Shown piece after piece: positions 54,623-64,000 of a stretch of 64,000 bases of DNA. The notes under the pieces are model-generated. The model did no database searches, was not told the origin of the DNA, and saw nothing but the letters and a program-made list of their open reading frames with translations. Position numbers and translations under genes: made by a program. Numbering within the stretch: position 1 is the first letter of the stretch; every line of letters begins with the position of its first letter. Source of the DNA: Pisaster brevispinus (taxonomy: Eukaryota > Echinodermata > Asteroidea > Forcipulatida > Asteriidae); contig JAMKCF010000001.1 of NCBI GenBank assembly GCA_023634235.1, forward strand, positions 12,038,258 through 12,102,257. Direction: 5' to 3'.

Positions 54623-55507
54623 AGTCACCGATACTGTTACGCGAACGGATACGTCATAATACATCATCACTTTTTGCGGTCCATGTGACGTATAACCATT
54701 GTACACAAGTTAGAATAGTCGCTCGTAACAGGAATCTGTCGCCATACACGTAAGTAAACAACGAGTATTGTTTGTTCATGTTTTTGTAGCGGATTGTTAT
54801 TTTTTAATGCACCAGGTTTTCACCATGTCTGTTAGAGGTATCATACATGGATGTAGTTTGAAATTTGTTAACCACCACGCTTCAGAAAAAGAGAGAAATG
54901 GACTAAAAATTAGGCGACGGATGTGTTTAGCCTGTGGAGTATGTACAGTGGCGCCAGCGGGCCCTGCATAAAGCAGTCTTGGCGTACACCAGACTTTATA
55001 AGCACTGGTCGCACTCGCTGCCGCGCACCAAAATGTGTAAGATTTTCTGAAAATAAAATCAAGTGATTATTGTCCTATTTTGTTTTTCGAAACGTTTACT
55101 TGTCCACAACTTACTTCAGGCTAATTATATTGTGCTGGCAAATTTTTTGTGAAATTCAAGTTGAAATTTAAAAAAATGTTTCCATCATCTGGCAGATTTC
55201 TCCCTTGAATATCATAAAATTGAGCCAGCATTTTTGTTTTATAGGATAGCCTATTTGGGGGGCAAACAAGATTTGGTTTAATTTCTATAAAATCTCACGC
55301 TTCTTGGTGCAAAGGACCATCGAGCAGATGTATAGTCTAGCGTATTGGCAATATTTGTTGGGCTAGGGTTGAAGGACCCTTCCTAAAATAAAAATACATG
55401 ACATTGAAAGAATTGATTTACATCTTTCTCATTTCTGCCTCTACTTTTTTTTTCTAACGGAAATTTGGTAATGTATTCTCTTTTTAGGTTCATTCACACA
55501 TGTCAAC
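54623..55507. other. Left non-coding part of the Harbinger element
   Basis: AT-rich, no gene. A small frame at 54,768-54,971 has no recognised content. Confidence 0.4.
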
Positions 55508-56758
55508 ATGTCAATTCCAAAACCGATCCGGTTTTACCCAGGGCTTGATATTGTCCTGTTGAAAGAACTAGTCGCTGTCAACCCATATCATCATCAAGGC
55601 GCAGAAAGACACAGGAAATGGGAGACCATTTTGTCCAACGTAAATTCTACATTGCACAACAAAAAAGTAACTCTTCGAGCTTGCAAAGATCATACGAAAA
55701 CTCTCCTGAAGGCACATCGACAAGCAGAAATGCTGTCACTGAAAGCTCAAGGAATTTGTTTTTTGTATTATTGGATGCTTCTTGCAGCCCCACCCTGTTT
55801 TTTTATTTTTTTATCGTTGCTAATAAAAATTAAGTTTTTGTTCCCTTTTCAGTTGTTTTGGGTTTCATTTATCAATGGCTACTAAGTAATACTGCTGGCT
55901 TTAAAGAGACTCCTACCTAGGCTCCCTTATCACTCCCATACCACCCTCACTACCATCTCCACCACCAGTTGACATTTCAGACCTCCATTAAATTGGGTGT
56001 GGGGACCTTTGGAAATGTCTGAAATAATTCATCTGAGTAAAAATCATCCGAATAAAAACTTTTAAACTTTATATTTCAGATCAGGCACAGATGAGGAGTA
56101 CAAGGAGCGGGACCAACTTTTGACAGAAGTGGATGAGCTTTGTGCAGAGGCAAGTAGGGAGACAGAAGGAGGAAAAGCAGAGAAAGGCTGATGAAAACAA
56201 GGAGGAGCAGGGGTGTGAGATCAGAGAAGCTGCCATAAAGGGCATGACACCTCAGAAAAGGCTAGGTAAACATGTCATTTTTACAGCATGCATATTACAT
56301 ATGTAGTTACAACACGGATAAGTGTTGGTCCATGAATCGGTTTATAGGTTCTTAAACTTTGGAGCAAGAAGAATTCCTCAATTTATGGAAGCAATACCTG
56401 GTCAAGCAATTTGTTTGGTATATAAACTGGCCAATAGTCTAAGGCACATGTTTGAAGATCTACATTTGCAACAATGTACATGTATGAAGTAAATTGTGGT
56501 ATTTTACTCTACCTTGTTTCAGGAGACAACATCGAGGTGAAACAACCCAAAAAATCTCGTGCAAGCTTTACCAAGTATTTAGAAGTACTGAAGGAGAGGA
56601 ACACTGAGGAGTCGGAATTGAAAACCGAACAGTTGAGACTAGAGCGTGACAAGTTCGAGCTGGACAAGCGTGAGAGAGGACAGAGAATGGAACATGATGC
56701 TGCCACATTGGAGCTGATCAAGAAACTGATGGAGAAACAGGGTGGATCATCTTTGTAA
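55508..56758 (+). pseudogene. Harbinger Myb/SANT-like accessory protein, three exons
   Basis: Exon A (from 55,508, ending about 55,745) reads 'PGLDIVLLKELVAVNPYH' and 'KVTLRACKDHTKTLLKAH', a trihelix/SANT-like domain. Exon B (56,080-56,265, after a 'atatttcag' acceptor and before a 'gctag|gtaaac' donor) continues 'SGTDEEYKERDQLLTEV' and then changes frame to 'REAAIKGMTPQKRLG'. Exon C (56,523-56,758) is a charged coiled coil ('RLERDKFELDKRERGQR') to the stop. In Harbingers this protein binds the ends and helps bring the transposase to the nucleus and DNA. The exon A donor is lost and exon B is frameshifted. Confidence 0.75.
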
Positions 56759-57811
56759 TAAATCCCCATTATGAGTTATGTCATTTATGGACATCACTTT
56801 TGGTTTGGTTTTTAGTTTTTAGTTTTCAGAACATTCGTCTGAAATGTTAATGTTTGCCATAGTCATGTTTATCTTGCCAGAGTTCCACAGAAGGTGTAAT
56901 AAGCAAAATTTGAAAAAAATGTGGATCCAGTTGTGCCACATAGCAAATTTAAAAAAAATGATTTTAGGGCTTTTGAAAACCAAGTTGCCTAATGTTGCTT
57001 AAAATCAGCGGTGTAGCAAATTAAATGTTTTTAGGGTTGTTTTTCGGATTTAAAAACAAAAACCTTTAGGGCATGGATTCACAAAGATGAAATGCAAAAG
57101 GGGGAATTTCTAAGGAACAGTCTTGAAATTAGAGAAAACTTCACTGTACATGTAACTAAAAAATGCAAATGTCTTTTTAAAAAATAGAGAAAGTTAAACT
57201 GTTGAAGGTGTCCGGTTGTATTTGTAAGGAAGGGGGGTTGTGGTAGCCCATTGAGCGCATCTCTGGGGCGTTAAATTTTTCTTTACTTGACCTTTTCCTT
57301 TCCCATTTTCTGTCACTTGTATAATACATTGTTCAGTTAAAATGCGTGTTACTATGTAATAAACGAAGATCACACACACATGTACTGTCAAGTTCATTTA
57401 CCAACTGCTTATTTATTGTGTCTTCAGTTTCTCTTTCTAATGTTTACAACAGTATCAAGATGTGTTTAGTGGACAGAATAAGTGGTTTCAAACAAATTCT
57501 GTGCTAGCACATCTGCTTCCATGCAGTGATTCAACAATTGGGTTATTATTTCTACTAGATTTTGTTCAGCCATTTTGAAAAAAGGTATTCCAAACTGTGG
57601 CATCCAGCACTGACTTGGCAAAAATGAAATGTGCTGTCCACAGATTCATTCGGTGTATATTTTAAAGAAAACCCAACAGGGTTAGGGTGATCCATGGAAC
57701 TTGGAATTTGACTAGGCAAAATTGGAAGAAGGTTGCTTAGAAGACAGCCTAATTAAGCACAAATTTTGTTTTAAAAGACCATAAAGCTGGCCTGTGACAC
57801 AACAAAGTAAT
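56759..57811. other. Convergent 3' region of the Harbinger element
   Basis: No coding frame. A-rich, separating the stop codons of the two convergent genes. Confidence 0.5.
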
Positions 57812-59403
57812 TTAATTCAGATACTCCTCAAGAGTGGGTGGGACAACTGCAAAATAATGGCTGGTTTGACTTCTGTAAAGACATGTGTGGCAGTTTTTTA
57901 AAAGTGCACCCACCAAATTATACTTAGCCACTGGCTGAAGGAGCACTTTCAGATTTTTTCTGAAATCTAGGAAGGCGAAAAGCGATAAGATTTTCCCAAA
58001 TTCCCACTCTACAGCTTCTCTAACAGATGACATCGATCTATTGAAATTTTGCTGTTCTTCAGTGATGTTTGCACTCTTAAATGGGCACAGAAGAAAGTTC
58101 CGCATAGGATAAGCGGGATCTCCATAGAGGCTAAATGGGAGCCCATTCATATCTTGCAGGCCAGCAGCTTCCATCCTACCCATGAGTCCGCTTTTGCGAA
58201 GAAGTGCACAATCGTGTCTCCTCCCCTCAACTGGTCCGAACATGTTGGCTACCATGCCGTCAGGAGTAACAACTGATTGAAACTTCAGTGAATGAATTCT
58301 TTTATGGCCATTATAGCATACTCGCTGGTTTTTCGTGGGTCTGCAGATGGGGGGAACAGTTCCATCGATGAAGCCTATACAGTTCACAAGCGGTGCACCT
58401 TTCAGATGAATAGCATCAGCATACATCTGTATTTTTTTTTTATTAAGTAGCCAAGGTTGGTCTAAGTTTGTGAGGTGTTCATGCTCTTCAAACACATGAT
58501 TATGTGTACAGTTAATTATCATTGACAGGGTTGATTTAGGCCGTCTGAAAAATGGCTCCAAATCTGCAAGTCTGTTGGGGTAAACAAACCGTCTTAGAAG
58601 GATACACAGACCCTCGACTCTATCAGCAACAGTTCTATTAGGGCAGACTATCCTTTCTGGCAACGTAACCTAGTAGCAAGCTGTCGGATCGCCTGTGTAA
58701 ATTTAAGAGATACAAATATGAAAAGGATGATATTAGTGTGCAGCTCTTTTTTAAATTGCATGCAGATTCTCAAGCCAGTGGTGAGACTGACCAAAAATGT
58801 ACAATTCATAAAATCCATAGAGGAATCAGCACATTTCATGAGGACCCAAAATAGGTCAACGTACAGGGCATTATTTTGCAGTTTGTTATGTTTGTAGTTG
58901 CCTAAAGCCTAAAAAGGCACCCCTTTAACTCATCAGCATGTTCAGACACATCACATGTCGTTGTCAAAATATTCAGATTTTGTATTACATACATGTCATT
59001 GTCAACAACCTGAAAACAAGTCTGGCAAGGCCCTATGTCATGCATGTCATGTAGGTAAGACCATTCTCAATGAAAGGTATGATCATGTTCTTTTTCCTCT
59101 GACAACTTTACAAAATACATGTAATGTATTCCTTACCCTCTATCACTCACTGACTCACTCAGTCTATGAAATGATTGAATGTTAGGCCTACCTACCTACA
59201 CTACAGACCTACCTGTTTGTCGAATCTGAAATTACTACGACAATGCTCATCGGTCAGATTGTCCAGATGAAACTTAGGAAAATCAGGATCATATGTTGTT
59301 GGGCCAAATTTAGGAAGGAGAAAACAAATTGCATCTTGTCGTCATTTTCTATGGCCAAGCGAAGTAAATCCTCTCGCTGGCGAATGTCCATGGGTGCAGC
59401 CAT
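57812..59403 (-). pseudogene. PIF/Harbinger DDE transposase, two exons
   Basis: Minus strand. Exon 1 (59,403-59,213) begins 'MAAPMDIRQREDLLRLAI', changes frame near 59,310, gives 'FPKFHLDNLTDEHCRSNF' and ends at a donor (caaacag|gtaggt). Exon 2 starts at about 58,692 after 'ttacacag'. After a further frameshift, one long frame from 58,663 to 57,812 (283 residues) has 'ERIVCPNRTVADRVEGL', the first catalytic Asp in 'GFIDGTVPPICRP', the second in 'SLYGDPAYPMRNF' and the Glu in 'VREAVEWEFGKI'. The DDE core is therefore intact; only the 5' part is broken. It cuts and reinserts the element. Confidence 0.9.
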
Positions 59404-59535
59404 TTTTATTAATTGCGGGTCTTGAGGGTATTCGTTAGAATTTTGCGAAACAAAACTACACAACACACTTGACGCGAACGCGTACAGTTACGATATCTGT
59501 ATGCGTATTCGTATCCGCGACTGCGAAACTTCTCT

Positions 59536-60398
59536 AAAGAACAAAACTTTCACACAAATCAGTGTCTCTAGAAAATGAATTGATCACCAAAAACAATTTG
59601 CAATTTGTCTATTCAACATTAAATTTCATTAAAAATAAGTCTTAATGGTCGTGTGTTTCAAGTATGTACAAACTTCCATTTTGTTTTTTTACTACGGGGA
59701 ACTAGCGTCTTTTTTTTAAGAGACACACAATGTGAAAATCACTAATGAATTATATTCAACTATAGATAGCAAGGAAATTGGGGATTAATTTCTCAATGAT
59801 TTCAACAACACCTGTAAAGAATAACGTAAATATTTCTCACGGAGTTTTGAGCATTCCTGAGACTTGTTACTACAAGTTTATACAATTCTTAGAATAACTG
59901 AACAATGGTAAATCGTTAAGTGTAGGCTTAAATAGAATTGTCGACGGAACGAATTGACCAGAATACAATTTAAAGGTAAGTGAACTTTTGACTTAGTTTG
60001 CGGTTTTGAGGGGTTTGTTTTTTTGAGTTACAGTCACAGGTTTATTTGATCCGGTTGGAATTTGAATTATGCAGTCTTATTGTAATGTAGGCCTGCTTAC
60101 GTGAACTCAGTGACTTTGGTTTGAAAGTCTCTTTGTTACCTGGACTGGATGGTTATCACTATTGCCTTCAGGTGTTCTTTTATTCGACGTATTATTCTGT
60201 ATTATGTTCAAGACTTGGCTTTTCCAATAGAATGAGCACCTGATCAGACGTGTGTGCAATTCGCTCTGCAAAAATCACCGGTTTAACCCGATCCAACTTC
60301 CCATCGTCGTATAGCCTCTAGCTAGACCTGAAAGACTTCTTATACTGATCACCATCAGCAGTTAGTATCAACAAAAACATCCAGTAAAGCTGATCAAG
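59536..60398 (+). other. Unique DNA and probable 5' untranslated region of LINE copy C
   Basis: No coding frame. The part from about 59,950 to 60,398 has the more even composition of a LINE 5' UTR, but its exact start is not visible. Confidence 0.4.
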
Positions 60399-61187
60399 AT
60401 GCCACCACCCAAAAAAGTTAAGAAATCCACGTCAACTCCCGATAACAAGATGGCGCCTGATCAACCGGAACAGTTAAGCCCAGTCAAAGAATTCGATGTC
60501 CTACGCAGTGACTTCAGAGAGATGCTCTCCGACATTCACAGTAAGCTTGACACAGTGATAAGAAATCAGGGAAATCTGCTTGATAGAATGAAAATCATAG
60601 AGGCTAAACATTCAGAGATTGAAGATTCTATGGCCTTCACCAATGCGACAGTTGATGAACTGCAACAAGAAGTGAAAGTAACATCCGAAACGGTGACTAA
60701 ATTGTCCCCACTTCTTGACGAGGCCATAAAGTGGATCGACAAGGTAGACGGGGAAGTACTACAATTAGAAAGGTACTCACGCGGTTTCAATCTTCGATTC
60801 GGTGGAATACCCGAAAGTCCGAATGAGTATCCCTACGAAACTGTTGAGAAAATCCTAACCAATCGGTTTCAAATGCCCGATGTCATAGTAGAGAACGCCC
60901 ACCGGACCGGGTCTTGGCGCAATGCTACCTCGTCATCAGGATCAACTGCCCCACGACATATCATTGCAAAGTTTCTGTATCGGCCCGAGCGACAAGCTGT
61001 GTTGCGGCAGGCCAGGAAAACCCTACAAGGAACCGGCATCTTTATCATGCAGGATCTACCAGCAGCTGATGTCAAAACCAAGCAAGCGCTGAGAGGTGTC
61101 ATGAAGGCCGCCTATGACAAGGGACAGAAACTAAACTTTCGTAATGGCCGTATCTTCATTAATGGCAAGGAATATCGTCCGTCTTAG
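60399..61187 (+). CDS. LINE ORF1 protein (RNA-binding chaperone), intact
   Basis: A 262-residue uninterrupted frame. It has a basic N-terminus ('PPPKKVKKS'), a coiled-coil region at about 30-125 with heptad-like Leu/Ile spacing ('LRSDFREMLSDIHSKLDTV'), an RRM-like core with 'RGFNLRFGGIPE' near 130, and a basic C-terminal domain ('RPERQAVLRQARKTL'). This is the L1-ORF1-type (transposase_22) architecture: a trimer that coats the element RNA. It precedes ORF2 on the same strand by about 190 bases. The start is the first ATG of the frame, just before the basic tract. Confidence 0.85.
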   Translation: MPPPKKVKKSTSTPDNKMAPDQPEQLSPVKEFDVLRSDFREMLSDIHSKLDTVIRNQGNLLDRMKIIEAKHSEIEDSMAFTNATVDELQQEVKVTSETVTKLSPLLDEAIKWIDKVDGEVLQLERYSRGFNLRFGGIPESPNEYPYETVEKILTNRFQMPDVIVENAHRTGSWRNATSSSGSTAPRHIIAKFLYRPERQAVLRQARKTLQGTGIFIMQDLPAADVKTKQALRGVMKAAYDKGQKLNFRNGRIFINGKEYRPS

Positions 61188-61372
61188 AGATGTGCCCGTC
61201 TACCATCGAAAGACACCAACACTTGCCCGGAACCATGCCCGAACCTGAAACAACTCTTGAGGCCAAGTGTTACAATTACATTAAATGTTGTTATTTATTT
61301 CATAGCGTTTATTAGTATTAATATATGTGATTGTGTCTTTCTATTATAATTATATAGACCGGTGATGCTTGC

Positions 61373-64000
61373 ATGCGAATGCTCACGTCCATTAATGTAC
61401 TTTTTTTTTCTCTGTCCATTTTTTCGTCAACCTGCATGTACCAAGCTGCATTTACCTTACTCGTCTTGCTGTATGTCTTTGTTCGTCGTTTTCATGGTTA
61501 CAACAGAACCTATCCAACCAACATAATGATTCATTTGCATATCTATAAACAGCTGGTCAATGGGAACTTGTTACATAATATGATTTGTCCGGTATGTAAT
61601 CAGCAAGTGCCCGATATTGGCTGTGATTATTATGAACAAGATCAATTCCTTGATAACTTCAAGAGTAACACTGAAAGTATAAAATTAGTACATATTAACG
61701 CTCGGAGTTTACCCAAAAATATTTCAAATATTGTTAATTATGTAAACCTGTTGGAAAACCGTTTCTCGGTTATTGGGATATCTGAAACGTGGCTAAAGGA
61801 TATTCATGATCCACTGATTCAAATTCAAAATTACACAATTGAAGGTTTTTGTAGACAAAATAAAAGAGGTGGTGGGGTGGCACTTTATATAAAACAAGAT
61901 CTTGCATATAGTATTCGTAACGATTTATCTGTCAATGATTCTGTCATTGAATATTGTTTTATTGAGCTTGTTAATACTCACAAAGTAAATGTTATCATTG
62001 GAATTGTATACAAACCACCATGTGCTTCATGTGAGAATTTTACAGATCAAGTCAATGAAATCTTAGGTCATGTTAATGCTGAGAATAAAAAGTGTTTTAT
62101 GGGTGATTTCAATATCAATTTACTCCAGTATGATACTGATAATACTGTGCAAAACTTTATTAATGTTCTGTCTTCTCAATCGTTCTATCCCACCATAAGC
62201 AAACCAACAAGAATCACAGGTTATAGTGCAACCTTAATTGACAATATCTTAACAAATGATTTTCTAAACCATTCTGCTGGTATTTTAGTAACTGACATAA
62301 ATGACCACTTACCTGTATTTCTTATTATTGATCAATTTAAAGAAGAAAATCAGGGTGAACAAAAATATGTCAGACTTGATTTTAACATGAATAACGTAAA
62401 ATGCTTTAATGATGATTTAAATGAGACTGATTGGATTTTTTTAAAGTCTCCAAATGATATTCATGATATATGTACAATACTTTCCTAGAGCATGTACAAA
62501 CTTTGTATGTCAAACATTTTCCTGTGCAAGAAATCAAATGCCGTTATGATAAATATAAGTCTCCATGGCTATCGGATGGTATTTATAACTCCATAAGAAG
62601 GAAAATTACATGTATAAAAAATATCTTAAAAACCCTACATTACAAAATAAATCTTGTTATACTGTATACAAAACCAAGTTACATTCTTTAATTAGAATAT
62701 CAAAGAAAAATTACTTAAGTAAACAATTCAACCAAGAAAAAGGCAATGTTAAAGGTACATGGAAGCTCATTAATTCATTATTAAATAAGAATAAGCAAAA
62801 ACCAAACCCCTCGTATTTTATTCAGGACAAAATGAGAATACATGATAAAGATATTGCTGATACATTTAATGATTACTTTGTTAATATTGGCACCAGGCTT
62901 GCCAGTAACCTCCCATTGTGTAATACAGCTTTTGAATCTTTTCTGAATGACAGATGTTCACATTCTCTTTTCTTGACGCCCATTACGCAAGAGGAAATAG
63001 TGGATATTCTTAACAAAATTCCTCATTGTAAGGCGTCGGGCTGTGACGGTTTAAGTTCCTTTGTTATTAAACAGGCTAGTTACTCACAAGCGAAGCCATT
63101 AGCTGAGCTTTTCAATTTGTCTTTAGCGTTAGGAATTTTTCCTGATGGGTTAAAAATAGGCAAAGTTTCTCCAATACATAAAAAGGGCAAGAAGCATGAT
63201 ATTGAAAACTATAGACCCATCACAGTAGTATCTATATTCTCAAAAACTTTTGAAAAGTTAATTTATTCTAGATTAAACTCTTTTATAAACAAAAACAATA
63301 TTTTGTCTGAATCCCAATTTGGATTTAGAGAAAATTGCTCAACTGACCTAGCAATTTCGTATGTAGTTAATAAATTATCACAAGCTATTGATGATAAGAA
63401 CATCTCTATTGGTATATTTTTGGACTTGTCAAAGGCTTTCGACACAGTTAATCATGAAATTTTGCTTCGTAAATTAGAACACTACGGTATCCGTGGAATA
63501 GCCTTGGACTTGTTCAAAAGTTACTTATCAAATAGAAAACAATTTGTTTCGTATAATGCTGTCAATTCTATTGATCAACCTATTTTTTTTGGTGTTCCAT
63601 TCTTTTGTTCTGCCGTATTTGAACTATTGCATTCTCATATGGGGCTGTTCTTCAACTCAGTGTAAGAGACTATTTACTTTACAAAAGCGGGCTGTTCGCA
63701 TCATTTCTAATGCTGGTTATCGTGATCATTCAGCTCCACTTTTTGAACAATTTAAACTTCTAAAATTAAATGATCTTTATTGCCTTAATTTAGGTAAATT
63801 TATGTATAAATACAACCATAATGCATTACCCTCTTGTTTTAACTCTTTCTTTACCTTAACTTCAAATATTCATTCGCATGATACTCGAAGTACTCGTAAG
63901 AAAAATCTTTATGTCCGTTTCAACAGAACATCATTGTTTAGAAATAGTCTTGTCCAACGTGGTACTACATATTGGAATAGCCTCAGCGATTCGTTAAAAT
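61373..64000 (+). pseudogene. LINE ORF2 (endonuclease and reverse transcriptase), copy C, runs off the window
   Basis: The endonuclease domain is intact in one frame (61,373-62,488): 'HINARSL' (N109), 'GISETWL' (E138), 'MGDFNINLL' (D245), 'DNIL' and 'NDHLPVF' (D311-H312), preceded by 'CPVCNQQVPDIGC', a possible zinc ribbon. A frameshift near 62,470-62,610 leads to the RT: 'VSPIHKKGKKHDIENYRP', 'QFGFRENCSTDLAIS' and motif A 'IFLDLSKAFDTVNH'. At about 63,590 ('FFGVPF') the sequence jumps to the C-terminal part ('CKRLFTLQKRAVRIIS', 63,659 on), so the segment with the YADD box is deleted. It continues open to the window edge. Confidence 0.9.

Larger units (their letters stand above)
54608..59535. 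mobile_element. PIF/Harbinger DNA transposon, ~4.9 kb
   Basis: The ends 'agagaggtttcgcag' (54,608) and 'ctgcgaaacttctct' (to 59,535) are inverted repeats matching at 14 of 15 bases, with weaker similarity further in. Inside are the two standard genes of the superfamily: a Myb/SANT-like accessory protein on the plus strand and a DDE transposase on the minus strand, convergent. Both are frameshifted. A 3-bp target duplication could not be resolved. Confidence 0.85.

Overview
The window is AT-rich eukaryotic DNA from an animal genome. No complete host gene is visible; it is a graveyard of transposable elements from many classes with simple and nested tandem repeats between them. The element mix (CR1/L2-like LINEs, a PIF/Harbinger, an ISL2EU-like THAP/YqaJ element, Ty3/gypsy pieces, a CMC/EnSpm-like piece, a Polinton) and short repeats that look like those of sea stars and sea cucumbers (starts near 15,540 and 36,210) suggest an echinoderm or another marine deuterostome. 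This rests on recognition only; no host gene confirms it.

Layout. 1-440: end of a long repeat unit ('unit R') followed by a hairpin array. 582-1544: two exons of a DUF4218-type gene fragment. 1,981-2,559: an unassigned ORF. 3,541-9,609: two decayed minus-strand LINEs, one cut by a (GAC)n tract, plus a small plus-strand LINE fragment. 9,928-10,317: a protein-kinase fragment with one internal stop. 10.6-18.3 kb: no convincing genes, but two GAGTCC arrays and a foldback. 18.4-26.2 kb: three head-to-tail copies of unit R, each holding nested tandem repeats, closed by a second hairpin array. 27.6-33.2 kb: a small MITE, then a YqaJ-like nuclease gene (+) convergent with a THAP-DDE transposase gene (-), the usual pairing of ISL2EU elements. 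33.8-35.7 kb: gypsy zinc knuckle, protease and reverse transcriptase debris. 36.2-37.15 kb: a TTAA-type MITE.

37,456-50,376 is the main feature: a Polinton/Maverick with both terminal inverted repeats (about 390 bp, AG...CT ends) and a 6-bp target duplication with one mismatch (atattt/atactt). From left to right it carries a spliced, frameshifted family-B DNA polymerase whose 5' exons encode two C2H2 fingers, a packaging ATPase with a damaged P-loop, a small basic/hydrophobic protein, an unassigned 155-residue protein, an integrase with chromodomain, a minor-capsid-like protein, an adenovirus-type cysteine protease, and a minus-strand gene of unknown function at the right end. The major capsid gene and the C-terminal half of the polymerase are not seen, so this copy is defective.

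53.1-54.2 kb holds gypsy gag debris. 54,608-59,535 is a PIF/Harbinger element with a Myb-like accessory gene (+) and a DDE transposase (-). 60.4 kb to the window end is a plus-strand LINE with intact ORF1, an intact endonuclease domain and a reverse transcriptase that has lost its catalytic YADD segment. Almost every coding region is broken, so the genes mostly do not work together today; the groupings record former elements.
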